This document shows positions 17,780 to 27,060 of a DNA stretch of 64,000 bases, piece by piece (the stretch's first letter is position 1; each line of letters opens with the position of its first letter). Location: positions 54,924 through 118,923 of the forward strand of contig JAGVUB010000025.1 in the NCBI GenBank assembly GCA_019136515.1. The letters are read 5' to 3'. Below the pieces are notes generated by a model that made no database searches, was not told the DNA's origin, and saw only the letters and a list, made by a program, of their open reading frames with translations. The position numbers and the translations under genes were made by a program. Source of the DNA: Verrucomicrobiota bacterium. Lineage in GTDB: Bacteria; Verrucomicrobiota; Verrucomicrobiia; Opitutales; Opitutaceae.

Positions 17780-17793
17780 GACCGTGGACCTAT
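17762..17793. repeat. Palindromic repeat copy 1 (CAC-GACC-GTG family)
   Basis: 32-bp segment identical at 30 of 32 positions to 40252-40283. The core is TCCAC-GACC-GTGGA with partly complementary flanks. It overlaps the predicted start of the exosortase gene. On the minus strand the palindrome is followed by TATTTGGTTGG. Confidence 0.75.
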
Positions 17794-17878
17794 TGGATCG
17801 CGCCGGAGCGCCCCCGTTTTCCGCAATTTTCCCCGCTGGGAACGCCCCGTGCGGGACAACATCCTCGTCCGTGGCTAA

Positions 17879-17911
17879 ACTATATACTCTCACGGCCGTG
17901 AATTTAGTTGG
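17879..17911. repeat. Palindromic repeat, divergent copy (CAC-GGCC-GTG)
   Basis: TCAC-GGCC-GTGA core with TATATAG on one side and TTTAGTTGG on the other. It is located between the VIT/vWA and exosortase genes and includes the stop codon of the former (17904-17906). It aligns with the copies at 17762 and 40252 over the palindrome and the adjacent TAT(A/T)T(A/G)GTT. Confidence 0.55.
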
Positions 17912-19955
17912 TGTTCGCGGGGGAAGGAGCGGCCGGCGCACGGTCTGGCGCACGACCGCGGTTGCGCCGGCGGCGCCAGAGATTCGCGCCGAGCCAGACC
18001 GCGGAGGCGCCCAGCAGCAGCGCGGTCGCCGGCTCCGGCGCCGTCGCCACATCGCCGCCGACGGCGAGATTCGACACCCCCTCGGGCAGCAACGACGGCT
18101 GGGCGACCGTGCGCAATGGATCGGTGGGGACGCGCCGCACGACTTCGTCGACCGCCACGAAGGAGGTGTACTTCGTCAGGAGGTTGTAGCGCAGCCCGAG
18201 CTGCGTGACCTCGGCCTTCCGGGTCTCGTCGAGCCGCAACTCCTGCATGTCGGACAACTCGGCGATGCGCTGGCGGGCCCATAGGCGGCCGACCAGGCCG
18301 GGCGAATGCAACCGCGCCGCCGTCGCCACATCCACCTCGGTGCTCCAGTCGGACTCGCCGCTGCGGCCGGAGACCCTGATCTTGCCGGCCTGGTCGCCGT
18401 GGAAGCGCCCGGCCACCACCACCGGCCGCCGGGCAAACACATCGGGCACCGGCCACGGGGCGATCTCGTCCGCCGCGAAGCCTGCAAACTCGACCTTCAC
18501 GCCGGTGAGCACCGGCGACTCGATCATCTCGCGGAAACTCGCGGCCGCCGACGCGGCCTTCGCCATGTCGGTCACGACGACCGGTTCACCGCGGCCGGCG
18601 CGCGCCAACCCCTCGAGCAAGTGCCGGTTCACGGACGAGCCGATGCCGAACGTGAACAGGCTCGCGCGCCCGAGATTGGCCCGCACCAGATCGAAAAGCT
18701 CCGGCTCCATGTCGACATAGCCGTCTGTCACCACGGCGACGATGCGCGCCTTGCCCTCGTCGCCGGGCACGGCAAGCGCCCGCTGCATCGCCGCGAGCAA
18801 CTCGGTACCGCCGCCTCCCTGCTGCCGGTCGAGCAGATCGAGCGCCGCGGCCACGTTCTCCGGCGTGGCCGGCAACGACGCGGGCGCGAGCAACTGGCTA
18901 TCTCCGGCGAAAAGCAGGATGTTGAAGCTGTCGACCGGCCGCAGGCGCGCCGCGAGTTCGCGCAGCACCGTCTTGGCGGTGTCGAGCGGGAAGCCATGCA
19001 TCGAGCCCGACACGTCGACGACGAACAGGAAGTCGCGCGGCGGGACCAGCGCCGCGGCGGGTCGCGCCGGCGCCTCCAGCAACAGGAGAAAATGCCCGTC
19101 GCCCTCCGCCTGCGCCGGAGCGTCGAGGAGCAGCCCCGTCTCGATCGCCCCGCCGGCGAGGCGATAGCGCAGGATGAAGTCGCGGTTGGCCGGCATCGGC
19201 TCGTCGGCCGCGATGGTCACCTGCGCCTCGCCGGCGTTGCGAAAGTCGATGCCGACGCGATGGCTCGGCGAGGCCACCTCGTGCAACGGCATCCCGCTCA
19301 CCACGCGCGCCGCCAGCGAGAACGCCGCCGGCGCGGGCGAGCCCTCCGGCAGATACGGATTGGCGACCCATTTCTCGTCGGCCGCGGCGGTCGCCGCCGG
19401 GCGGCTCGAGTAGCGCGGACCGACGGTCGTCGGATAGACGAACTCGTACGTGCCGTCGGTCGGTACGAGCAGTTCGGAGTACGCCAGCTCCACCTCGACG
19501 ACGTCGCCCGGGAGGATGTTGGCGAGGTTCATCTGGAAGACGTTTGGGCGGTGCTCCTCCAGCAACGACGCCGTCTTGCCCTCGCTCTTCGCCTGCTCGT
19601 AGGTGCGCCGCGCCTCGCCGCGTTCCTTCACCTGCGCGACCACACGCCGGCCGCCGAGCGTCATCGTGAGCCCGTGGACGGCGGCACGCGTCGAGGCCGG
19701 GAAGAGGTAGGTGGCCTCGATGGCGGTCTTGCCGCGGTTCATGTAGGTCTGGACGACGTGGACTTCGGCGATCGGGCCGGCGATCTCGGCGGTGACCTTG
19801 GTGGCTTGCAGCGGGAAATCGGCGGCGCCTTCCGCGCCGGACTTCACGGCGAAGTAAGGGGAGAGGCAGCGGTCGGCCGCCGGTTCGCCGAGGGCGACAA
19901 CGGCCGCCAGCACGACCAGCGTGAGGCAGAGCGAGGTGCGAAGAAGGATGTTCAT
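17904..19955 (-). CDS. VIT and von Willebrand factor A domain protein with PEP-CTERM sorting signal
   Basis: 683 residues from ATG 19955, with a signal peptide (MNILLRTSLCLTLVVLAAVVALG). A VIT domain occupies about residues 35-160 (HVVQTYMNRGKTAIEATYLFP and RRTYEQAKSEGKTASLLEE). The vWA domain has its metal-binding site DVSGS in FLFVVDVSGSMHG, with TDGYVDM further on. The C-terminal APEPATALLLGASAVWLGA followed by RRRRN is a PEP-CTERM signal: PEP box, hydrophobic helix, arginine cluster. A 20-residue Pro/Ala tail after the arginines is longer than usual. The adjacent exosortase (stop-to-start about 125 bp) is the obvious processor. VIT/vWA proteins are sorted by dedicated sortases or exosortases (e.g. 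the XrtN system) in other phyla, so this appears to be the verrucomicrobial counterpart. Role likely adhesion or surface signalling. Confidence 0.93.
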   Translation of the reverse strand: MNILLRTSLCLTLVVLAAVVALGEPAADRCLSPYFAVKSGAEGAADFPLQATKVTAEIAGPIAEVHVVQTYMNRGKTAIEATYLFPASTRAAVHGLTMTLGGRRVVAQVKERGEARRTYEQAKSEGKTASLLEEHRPNVFQMNLANILPGDVVEVELAYSELLVPTDGTYEFVYPTTVGPRYSSRPAATAAADEKWVANPYLPEGSPAPAAFSLAARVVSGMPLHEVASPSHRVGIDFRNAGEAQVTIAADEPMPANRDFILRYRLAGGAIETGLLLDAPAQAEGDGHFLLLLEAPARPAAALVPPRDFLFVVDVSGSMHGFPLDTAKTVLRELAARLRPVDSFNILLFAGDSQLLAPASLPATPENVAAALDLLDRQQGGGGTELLAAMQRALAVPGDEGKARIVAVVTDGYVDMEPELFDLVRANLGRASLFTFGIGSSVNRHLLEGLARAGRGEPVVVTDMAKAASAAASFREMIESPVLTGVKVEFAGFAADEIAPWPVPDVFARRPVVVAGRFHGDQAGKIRVSGRSGESDWSTEVDVATAARLHSPGLVGRLWARQRIAELSDMQELRLDETRKAEVTQLGLRYNLLTKYTSFVAVDEVVRRVPTDPLRTVAQPSLLPEGVSNLAVGGDVATAPEPATALLLGASAVWLGANLWRRRRNRGRAPDRAPAAPSPANTN

Positions 19956-20095
19956 GGGTTCGGCACCACCGTCGCACACGCGCGTGAAGCGACGATGAAC
20001 CGACCGTGAAGAACCGAAGAAAACGCCCCGACTCCGGCACAGCGACCGTCACCGTTTCGTTGCGTCGGCACACGTGCCGCGCATCCTCTCCCCCG

Positions 20096-21571
20096 ATGCC
20101 CTCCTCCACCACGCCCGCCGCGCCGATTGATGCCTCGCCGAAGGAGTTGCTCACCACCGGTCGCAAAGCCCTCACCGTGAACCTCGACCCGGCCCTCTAC
20201 GGCACCTTCGCCGAGATCGGCGCCGGCCAGGAGGTGGCGCGACACTTCTTCCAGGTTGGTGGCGCCGCCGGCACGGTCGCCAAGACGATCTCGGCCTACG
20301 ACATGACGTTCAGCGACGCCATCTACGGCAAGGCCCCGCGCTACGTCTCGCGGGAGCGCCTCCTGACGATGCTCGACCACGAGTACGCACTGCTCACCGA
20401 GCGTCTCGGGGCCGCCCGCGGGGCCGCCACCCGCTTCTTCGTCTTCGCCGACACCGTAGCCGCCCGCAATTACCAGGGTACCAACGAATGCCACGGCTGG
20501 ATGGGCGTGCGCTTCCAACTCACCCCTGGCGAGGCGCCCAGCGAGGTCGTCATCCACGTGCGCATGTGGGACAAGGAGAACGTCCTGCAGCAGCAGGCCC
20601 TCGGTATCATCGGAGTGAATCTCCTCTACGGCTGCGCCTACCTGCACGCCGATCCGCAAGCGCTCGTCGCCTCGCTGGCCGACAACCTCGGCGTCGACCG
20701 CATCGAGGTCGACATGGTGCGGTTCTCCGGCCCGGCCTTCGCCGCCGTCGACAACCGCCTGCTGGCGCTCTTCCTCGTCGAGCACGGGCTCACCAACGCC
20801 GTGCTCCTCAGCCCCGCCGGCGAGGTCCTGCAACCCTCCGAGGTGCTGCGCAGGAAGGCCATCCTCGTCGAACGCGGCAGTTTCCGCCCCGTCACCAACG
20901 TCAACCTCGACATGCTGCGCGGCGCCGGCGAGCAGTTCGCCCGCGACCCCGCCGTAGCCGCCGGGGAGACACTCGTCCTGGCCGAGCTCACCACCCACAA
21001 CCTCCACGCCTCCGGCCCGCTCGACGCCGCCGATTTTCTCGCCCGCGCCGATGTGCTCGGGGCCGTGGGCCTGCACGTGCTCGTCTCCAACTACTCGGTA
21101 TTCTTCCGGCTCACCCAGTATTTCCGCCGCTACACCCAGGCCCCGATCGGGGTCGTGCTCGGCATCGACACGCTGCTCGGCGTGCTCGACGAGAAGTACT
21201 ACGACAACCTCCCCGGCGGCATCCTCGAGTCGATCGGCCGGCTTTTCCGGCAGGACGTGCGCCTCTACGTCTACCCCATGCACCGCGCCGCCCTCGCCGC
21301 CTACGGCGCCAAGCTCCCGTCTGCCGCGGCGGGCCGCGACGTCGTCACGGCCGCCGAGCTCCCCCTTCCCTCGCACCTGCGACACCTCTACGCCCACCTG
21401 ATGGAGAACCGGCATGTCGTCGGTGTGACCGACTACGATCCGGCCGCGCTGGCCGTGCCCTCGCGCGATGTGCTCCGCCGCATCCAGACCGCGGATCCGA
21501 GCTGGGCGCTGCTCGTCCCGCCGGAAGCCGCCGCCCTGATCCGCGACCGTCATCTCTTCGGCGGCCAGTGA
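20096..21571 (+). CDS. Conserved protein of unknown function (large, soluble)
   Basis: 491 residues from ATG 20096, divergent from the VIT/vWA gene across 140 bp. I recall close relatives with the block LDPALYGTFAEIGAGQEVARHFF followed by GGAAGTVAKTISAYDMTFSDAIYG (about residues 25-75) in diverse bacteria, often under names such as nicotinate-nucleotide adenylyltransferase. However, no nucleotidyltransferase motif (HxGH) is present, so that name is not supported. The rest includes FVFADTVAARNYQGTNECHGWMG and IHVRMWDKEN, both strongly conserved in style, and no signal or membrane segment. Cytosolic enzyme-like protein; reaction unknown. Confidence 0.85.
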   Translation: MPSSTTPAAPIDASPKELLTTGRKALTVNLDPALYGTFAEIGAGQEVARHFFQVGGAAGTVAKTISAYDMTFSDAIYGKAPRYVSRERLLTMLDHEYALLTERLGAARGAATRFFVFADTVAARNYQGTNECHGWMGVRFQLTPGEAPSEVVIHVRMWDKENVLQQQALGIIGVNLLYGCAYLHADPQALVASLADNLGVDRIEVDMVRFSGPAFAAVDNRLLALFLVEHGLTNAVLLSPAGEVLQPSEVLRRKAILVERGSFRPVTNVNLDMLRGAGEQFARDPAVAAGETLVLAELTTHNLHASGPLDAADFLARADVLGAVGLHVLVSNYSVFFRLTQYFRRYTQAPIGVVLGIDTLLGVLDEKYYDNLPGGILESIGRLFRQDVRLYVYPMHRAALAAYGAKLPSAAAGRDVVTAAELPLPSHLRHLYAHLMENRHVVGVTDYDPAALAVPSRDVLRRIQTADPSWALLVPPEAAALIRDRHLFGGQ

Positions 21572-21833
21572 CTGAATAAGGGAAGGGCCGAGTTTGTCGT
21601 CCGACGCATCGTCGGAGCGCCTTCCGAACGGAAGGGCGGGCGGTCTCGCTTTCCCTCGACTGGGAGGCCGCCGGGGTTGACGACGACCGCGTGAACACAC
21701 CCAAGTCGCACACAGCGCTCATGCGCACGCGCGATCATGTTGCGGGCGCCACGCTCCACCCGGGTCAAGCGGGAGCAAGTGCGTCAGTGGCAGGGGTGGC
21801 GCGTCGTCGCGCGAACACAGACCAGCACCCCCA
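21572..21833. other. Convergent intergenic region with stacked hairpins
   Basis: Between the plus-strand unknown gene and the minus-strand TonB receptor. Hairpins CCGACG-CAT-CGTCGG (about 21602-21616) and CCTTCC-GAAC-GGAAGG (about 21620-21636) follow each other, with further partial pairing out to about 21675. They may terminate plus-strand transcription. No gene seen. Confidence 0.4.
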
Positions 21834-21866
21834 CAAAAAAGCGCCCCCGGCCGAAGCCGAGGGCGC
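21834..21866 (-). terminator. Terminator of the TonB receptor gene
   Basis: Minus strand GCGCCCTCGGC-TTC-GGCCGGGGGCGC followed by TTTTTT (21840-21835), 26 bp past the stop at 21892. Textbook Rho-independent form. Confidence 0.9.
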
Positions 21867-21891
21867 GACAAGCACTGAACCAAAACTGTCT

Positions 21892-24800
21892 CTAGAACTT
21901 GAAGGTGCTGGAGAGCTGCCAGGTCTGTCCCGGCGCGATACGCCACGCAGCCACAGTGTAGCCCCGCGGATCCGTCGTGCTGGGGTTCACGGTCAGCGGA
22001 ATCACGCTGTTGCCGTCACCCAGGTTGCGGATGTTGAGCTGGATGCGCCAATCGATCTTCTCGGTCAGCTTCTTGCCGTAGCCGATCCAGAAGTCGATCG
22101 CGTCCTCCCGCGGCCCCATGTAGGGATTCTCGAGATCGTAGACGAAGGCGCCGGAGGTCGGGTCGATCGAGGTCGGATAGCCGATCGCGACCTTGTCCTG
22201 CCAGCGATAACCAAGGCCCACGTTGAAGCCCTTCAGGCGGCCCTCACGGAAGTCGTAGTTCGTGACAAGGTTGAAGCGCCACTTGCGGAGTTCCGGCGAG
22301 AACGTGCCTTCACCCAGACGCATGAACGCGTAGTTCGAATAGAAGGTACGCTGCCACTCCCGTCCGGTGGTATCGTTGACCGAACCACCCCACCAGAGGC
22401 GGATGTCGCCGGCGGGGCCCTGCATGTAGGTGTTCATGTTCTCGACGAAATCGATGAAGGGGGCACCGCCGATGTTCGTGCGGGTCGCCTGCGTCTTCGA
22501 CGCGTTCATCGAAATGCGCCAGTTCGGCAACGGATTGGCCGTGAGCTCAAACTCCCAGCCCTTCGAGACCTGATCTTCGGTGATCGCGAAGCCGGGCAGA
22601 CGCTGCAGCGTGGTCGGTTGGGTCACGTTGAAGTCGGAATAGCCGAACGCCGTGAGGAACTTCTGCACCTGCGGAGTGGCCGTGAACTCCCGCCAACCGG
22701 CAACGGCGGCGGCTTCCTGGGCGGCGGCCTCGGCCGGGGTCTGCATCGTGCCGTCGCTCTTCTGGACCGCCTGGTAGTTGTAGTTCCAGCTGCGGCCGTC
22801 GTTGGCCGAGGCCGGATCGCCCACCGCACCGAGGTCATACTGGTACATGTCGGCACGGTTCTCGCCCCAAGTGAAGAGGGTGTCGCCGTTGTTGCCGATG
22901 AGCCAAGTGTTGAGTCCAGCGGTGCTGCTCGCGTCCTTCACGTTGCTCTCATACTTGTTGATACGCAGGGAGAACCGGTCGTCCTTGGTCGAGATCGAGA
23001 TACCGCGGTCGAGGGTCTTGCCGCTTTGGGGCGCGATCTCGTCGCCGTAGATCGTGTAGCGGGTGCCGGAGACCTGGAAGTTGCTCGAGCTGTTGTAGAA
23101 GTAGCTCACGTTGACCGGGAGCCGCTCCCCCCAACGCCCCAGCAGCTTGTTCAGGTGCGCCACCACGCTCCAGCTGGGCGTGTCCTGTTTCGTGACCGAG
23201 TACGGTTTGCCGACGGTCGAGTACTGTTTCAGCCCGGTGACCGGATCGACGTAGTCGTAATCGATGACTTCCGTGCCGGCGGCCGCGCGGCCGGAAGCGC
23301 TCCAGCTCTTCACGTGATCGCGGCGTATTCCATACATGCCGACGATCGCACCGTCCCAGAAGTAGGCCTGCCAGACCGCGGCGCGGGAATCGGACTTCTT
23401 CTTCGCGAGCGCAGCCGAGTAGGTGAGGGCGTCCCGATCCGCGGCATTCTTGGCATCAAGCACCGCGATGTTGGCGGTGGTCCAGCCAGCGTAGTTCGCC
23501 GGGTTCTCCGACTGGGAGGTGATCTCACCGGTGCGGGAGTTGATCCAGCGGTCGCCGGGGTTCACTCCGGTGGGCGCGTTCCAGTGCGAGTTGAAATACT
23601 GGTACGTCATCGTCGAGGGCAGCTGGATCTCGTCGCCTGCCCGCGGGATATAGAGCCCCGATACCGAAGTGGCGCTCAGCAGCGACTCGTCGCTGAGGTA
23701 AACGACGGGGTGGAGCACCCGGCGGTTGTCCTTGATGGACATGGTCGACGGGTCCTGCACGAGCAGTCCGGCGTAATCCGACCCCGTGCCCCAGCGCATG
23801 AACGAACGATTCGCGTCGCGGAACATGTCCTGGCTGTACAACGCACTGAGAGTGTGGCGACCGAGCAGCTTTCTGAACCAGCCGCCCTTGCCGCCTTCGT
23901 TGAAGTTGTGATCAAAGAAGGCGCTGATGCGTGAGGCCTCGCGATTGATCTGGGCATCGTTGTTGCCGTAGATGCCGGCATCGGCGATGTAGGGTTTGCC
24001 CAGGTTGGCATTGGGCGTGCCGTCCATATTGTGGGTGTTGATGTCCACCATCACACCAGCCCGCTGGTCGGTGAGCAGGGATAGTTGGCCGCGGCGGTAG
24101 ATCGATTGGTCATAGGCGATCTCAAAGCCGAACTTCTGCTTGAAGAACGTCTGGCTGAGCGAGGCGCTGAAGTTGTGGAAGTTCTGCCACTCGCTCTTGT
24201 TGCCGCCGTCGATCAGGTTGTTGTAGAAGTCGAAGATCGACGAATCGGTGAGCGTGTTGTTGAGGATGAGCGCCGAGAACGGATCGTTCGCGTTGTTCGC
24301 GTAGGTGCGGGTGCTCACCAGCGCGACGCGCTGCCAGTTCGGGAAGCCGTTGATCGAATTGTCGAAACCACCGGCCGAGTTGAGGGCGAACGGCAGGTTG
24401 TCGAAACCGTTCGGAACCATCGACGCCGGGGCCGTGCTGCCGGGCATGAAGAAGGTCAACGGACCGCCCTGATAGCTGGAGGCCACACCGCCCAGCCACG
24501 GCTCGTATGCGGCGTTGACGCCTCCGGAGAGCAGGCCGTCGGTGCTGCCGGCCGGCAGGCCGACCGGTATGTAGTTGCCGTAGTTGCGGCTGAGCTGACC
24601 CGCGCCCTGCGGCAGGGTCACCGTGGCGACGTTGTCGTTGGCGTCGTAGGTGTAGCGCGGATCGAGATCGCGCACTTGCCACGGGTTGTAGGTCGCCTTG
24701 TTCAGCTCCGAGAACCACGGAGTGATGTAGTCGATCGGAGTGATCACGCGCGGGTTGTTCGAGCGAACCGAGCCCGACTCGTAGTTGACCTTGATCGAGG

Positions 24801-25608
24801 TCTTGTGGTCGCCCTTGTTCAGGAACTTCGGCTCGTAGCGGGCGGTCCCGAAGATGCGGCGGTCGAGGCTGTACGCCGGCTTCTGCTTGTACTTCTCGTC
24901 ATTGCGCACCGTGGCGACGCGGAAGGACAGTTCGTCCTCGAGCAGCGTGTGGTTGTAGTCGAGCGAGACGCGGTTGGCGCCGTAGCTGCCGTAGCGAAAC
25001 TCGAGTTCGCCGAAATTGCGGAACTGCGCGGTCTTGGTGGTCGTGTTGATGATACCCGCCGGGCTGCCCATGCCGAAAAGAATGGCATTCGGGCCGCGCT
25101 GCATATCGACACGGTCGACATTGTAGGCATCCCACGGAATATCGGTCATGAAGAAGCCGCGGGTGTTGTCGGCCGAAGTCAGACCGCGAACACGGGTGTT
25201 CGTGTTCGGCGTGGTGAAGTTGCCTTCTTCCGACTGCAGGCTGGAACTCGCGCGGGTGAAATTGCCCTGGATGCTGGCAACCTCGGTATTGGTCGTGTAC
25301 TGGAGCAGGGTTTTGCTGTCGGTCGCGCCCGTGTCCTTGAGGAACTCCGAGGTAACGACCGAGATCGCGGAGCCCACATCCTTCAGTTGGGTGTTGATAC
25401 GGGAACCGGCCAACGTCGTGGTGGCGACATAGCCGGTGGACTCCGCGGCGGTGACTTCAAACGGGCTGAGGACGATGATCTCGTCCGCCACGTCCGCCGC
25501 AGTCTGGGCTTCGGGGGCCGGCGCCGCGGTCTGGGCGTTGGCTCCCGCGATGAGAAAGGCGCTCAGGGGAAGCGCCGCATACTTGATCGGGTTTTTTGTA
25601 GGGTGCAT
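21892..25608 (-). CDS. TonB-dependent receptor (very large)
   Basis: 1238-residue outer membrane receptor for energised uptake of a large ligand. ATG 25608 begins a signal peptide ending GANAQT. Next comes a TonB-box-like acidic/hydrophobic stretch (ADEIIVLSPFEVTAAESTGY, about residues 40-60), then the plug (GSAISVVTSEFLKDTGATDS and VRGLTSADNTRGFFMTDIPWDAYNVDRVDMQRGPNAILFGMGSPAG), then a long barrel ending in the terminal aromatic TWQLSSTFKF. It is larger than typical receptors (700-1000), as in the expanded Opitutaceae receptor families usually tied to carbohydrate uptake. A LacI regulator gene lies upstream on the same strand, which suggests sugar-responsive control. Ligand unknown. Confidence 0.95.
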   Translation of the reverse strand: MHPTKNPIKYAALPLSAFLIAGANAQTAAPAPEAQTAADVADEIIVLSPFEVTAAESTGYVATTTLAGSRINTQLKDVGSAISVVTSEFLKDTGATDSKTLLQYTTNTEVASIQGNFTRASSSLQSEEGNFTTPNTNTRVRGLTSADNTRGFFMTDIPWDAYNVDRVDMQRGPNAILFGMGSPAGIINTTTKTAQFRNFGELEFRYGSYGANRVSLDYNHTLLEDELSFRVATVRNDEKYKQKPAYSLDRRIFGTARYEPKFLNKGDHKTSIKVNYESGSVRSNNPRVITPIDYITPWFSELNKATYNPWQVRDLDPRYTYDANDNVATVTLPQGAGQLSRNYGNYIPVGLPAGSTDGLLSGGVNAAYEPWLGGVASSYQGGPLTFFMPGSTAPASMVPNGFDNLPFALNSAGGFDNSINGFPNWQRVALVSTRTYANNANDPFSALILNNTLTDSSIFDFYNNLIDGGNKSEWQNFHNFSASLSQTFFKQKFGFEIAYDQSIYRRGQLSLLTDQRAGVMVDINTHNMDGTPNANLGKPYIADAGIYGNNDAQINREASRISAFFDHNFNEGGKGGWFRKLLGRHTLSALYSQDMFRDANRSFMRWGTGSDYAGLLVQDPSTMSIKDNRRVLHPVVYLSDESLLSATSVSGLYIPRAGDEIQLPSTMTYQYFNSHWNAPTGVNPGDRWINSRTGEITSQSENPANYAGWTTANIAVLDAKNAADRDALTYSAALAKKKSDSRAAVWQAYFWDGAIVGMYGIRRDHVKSWSASGRAAAGTEVIDYDYVDPVTGLKQYSTVGKPYSVTKQDTPSWSVVAHLNKLLGRWGERLPVNVSYFYNSSSNFQVSGTRYTIYGDEIAPQSGKTLDRGISISTKDDRFSLRINKYESNVKDASSTAGLNTWLIGNNGDTLFTWGENRADMYQYDLGAVGDPASANDGRSWNYNYQAVQKSDGTMQTPAEAAAQEAAAVAGWREFTATPQVQKFLTAFGYSDFNVTQPTTLQRLPGFAITEDQVSKGWEFELTANPLPNWRISMNASKTQATRTNIGGAPFIDFVENMNTYMQGPAGDIRLWWGGSVNDTTGREWQRTFYSNYAFMRLGEGTFSPELRKWRFNLVTNYDFREGRLKGFNVGLGYRWQDKVAIGYPTSIDPTSGAFVYDLENPYMGPREDAIDFWIGYGKKLTEKIDWRIQLNIRNLGDGNSVIPLTVNPSTTDPRGYTVAAWRIAPGQTWQLSSTFKF

Positions 25609-25877
25609 TTGAGTTTGCGCCTCGCCGCGAAGGGCCAAATCCGAGGGGAATCGGTGGAGTCCTCCAGCGGCAGGGGCCTGCTGTTGCTTGCTGTTGTACC
25701 GTCTCTGATCGGGTTGCTACTAAACGGGGAGTACGCCGATAGCGTTCGCCACGGGTTCCATGACTCGCAAAACACCGGTCACTCTCATATTAGAGAAGAA
25801 GGCCGGCTCTCCACGTCCCCACGTTGACCGCGCGCATCCGCGCCGCCCTCCCCCCGCTCCGGATATGTCTCCGCCGG
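25609..25877. promoter_or_regulatory. Leader and probable promoter region of the TonB receptor
   Basis: 269 bp between the LacI gene stop and the receptor start. A short dyad TCTC-ATATTA-GAGA lies at 25793-25806, about 185 bp upstream of the ATG. It is too weak to call an operator. No other feature recognised. Confidence 0.35.
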
Positions 25878-26945
25878 TCAGCCGCGTCGCGGTGGCAACG
25901 TGGCTCCGTCGAACCAAGTGCCCTCCACCAACGTCGACGTCGGGAACGGCGGCAGCCCGCGCTGGTGCAACTGAAGCTGGCCCGCGAGCAGTTCGACCGC
26001 CAACTCGCCCACGCGCCGGCAGTTGTGTCGCACGCCGGCAACGCTTCCGTCCGGTTTGGCCACGAACATGTCCGCAAACGCCAGATCGCCCGGGACCGAG
26101 AGCCCCAGCGCACGGAGTTGGGGCAGCACAGCCAGACCGAAACCGATCACCGCATCGGGGCGGTGTTTGCGCAGCCAGGCATCCAGCGCAGAGCGGGGCG
26201 CCCGGCCGCCCCACTTCTCGTCGGGTGGCGGATCCATTTTCTCGATATAATGGATCGGAAGCCGCTGGCGCACCGGAACCGCCTGCTGCGCCTCGAGAAA
26301 TCCGGTGGACATGCTGAAATCCGCCCCGAGGTCCCAGTCGGCATGCAGGACCAACCCGACCCGTCGATAGCCGGCCGCCAACACCTGGCGCGTAGCCAGC
26401 CGCAGGATCGAGCGCTGGTCGTTCGTCACGATGTGCAGCTGCGGTTCATGCGGGAAATAATCGATCTTCACGGCCGCGAAACGCGTCCAGTCGAAGTCCA
26501 AACGCAGATCCCGGTCGAACCGCTGCGAGGCCAGCACCAACCCCGAGATGCCGCGCGCATAGAGGATGTCGCCCAGCCTACGCTCGCTCAGCTGCGGCTC
26601 CCCCAGCCAGAAATGCTCCAGCGCATAGCCCAGCTCCTGGGCCCGCTGCGAGGCCCCCTCGAAGAACTGCGCGTGCGCCAGAAACTCTTTCCAGACCCAC
26701 CGGGAATCCCAGTTGGTGACATAGGCCAGCGTCTCGACCGTGCTCGCCTGTCGCTGCCGTTTTCGATACGCCATGAGGGCCCGCAAGCTCGGGTCCGGGC
26801 GGTACCCCATCTCCGCCGCCAGCTTCCGAATCCGCTCACGGGTACGCTCCGGCAAGCTGGGATGGTTGCGCAAGGCCAGCGAAACCGTGGTGACATGCAC
26901 GCCGGCCCGCTTGGCCACGTGCGCCATCGTGACGAGATCGTTCAT
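25878..26945 (-). CDS. LacI family transcriptional regulator
   Basis: 355 residues from ATG 26945. The N-terminal helix-turn-helix is VTMAHVAKRAGVHVTTVSLALRNHPSLP with hinge MGYRPDP. The effector domain is of the periplasmic-binding type (RRVGLVLHADWDLGADFS) and ends with GTWFDGATLPP. The HTH (THVS/SLALRNH) and the residue choice PDPSLRALMAYRKR are typical of the Opitutaceae expansions of sugar-responsive LacI proteins. It precedes the TonB receptor on the same strand and diverges from mutY with about 115 bp between the starts. Target sites are unknown; autoregulation and control of the receptor are inferences from position. Confidence 0.95.
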   Translation of the reverse strand: MNDLVTMAHVAKRAGVHVTTVSLALRNHPSLPERTRERIRKLAAEMGYRPDPSLRALMAYRKRQRQASTVETLAYVTNWDSRWVWKEFLAHAQFFEGASQRAQELGYALEHFWLGEPQLSERRLGDILYARGISGLVLASQRFDRDLRLDFDWTRFAAVKIDYFPHEPQLHIVTNDQRSILRLATRQVLAAGYRRVGLVLHADWDLGADFSMSTGFLEAQQAVPVRQRLPIHYIEKMDPPPDEKWGGRAPRSALDAWLRKHRPDAVIGFGLAVLPQLRALGLSVPGDLAFADMFVAKPDGSVAGVRHNCRRVGELAVELLAGQLQLHQRGLPPFPTSTLVEGTWFDGATLPPRRG

Positions 26946-27060
26946 GGGGCGGCCGCCACCGTAGGAGCCGAGGGAGGCCCGGCGAACCATTTCTCGCGCA
27001 GCCCGGCCCGTGCCCCCGACCGGGCTTGCCAGCACCGGGCCGCGCGTTGTCGTGGCCGCC

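Noticed and set aside
25793..25806. Short dyad upstream of the TonB receptor as a LacI operator
   Set aside because: Only 4-bp arms around an AT spacer, and it lacks the central CG typical of LacI-family operators.
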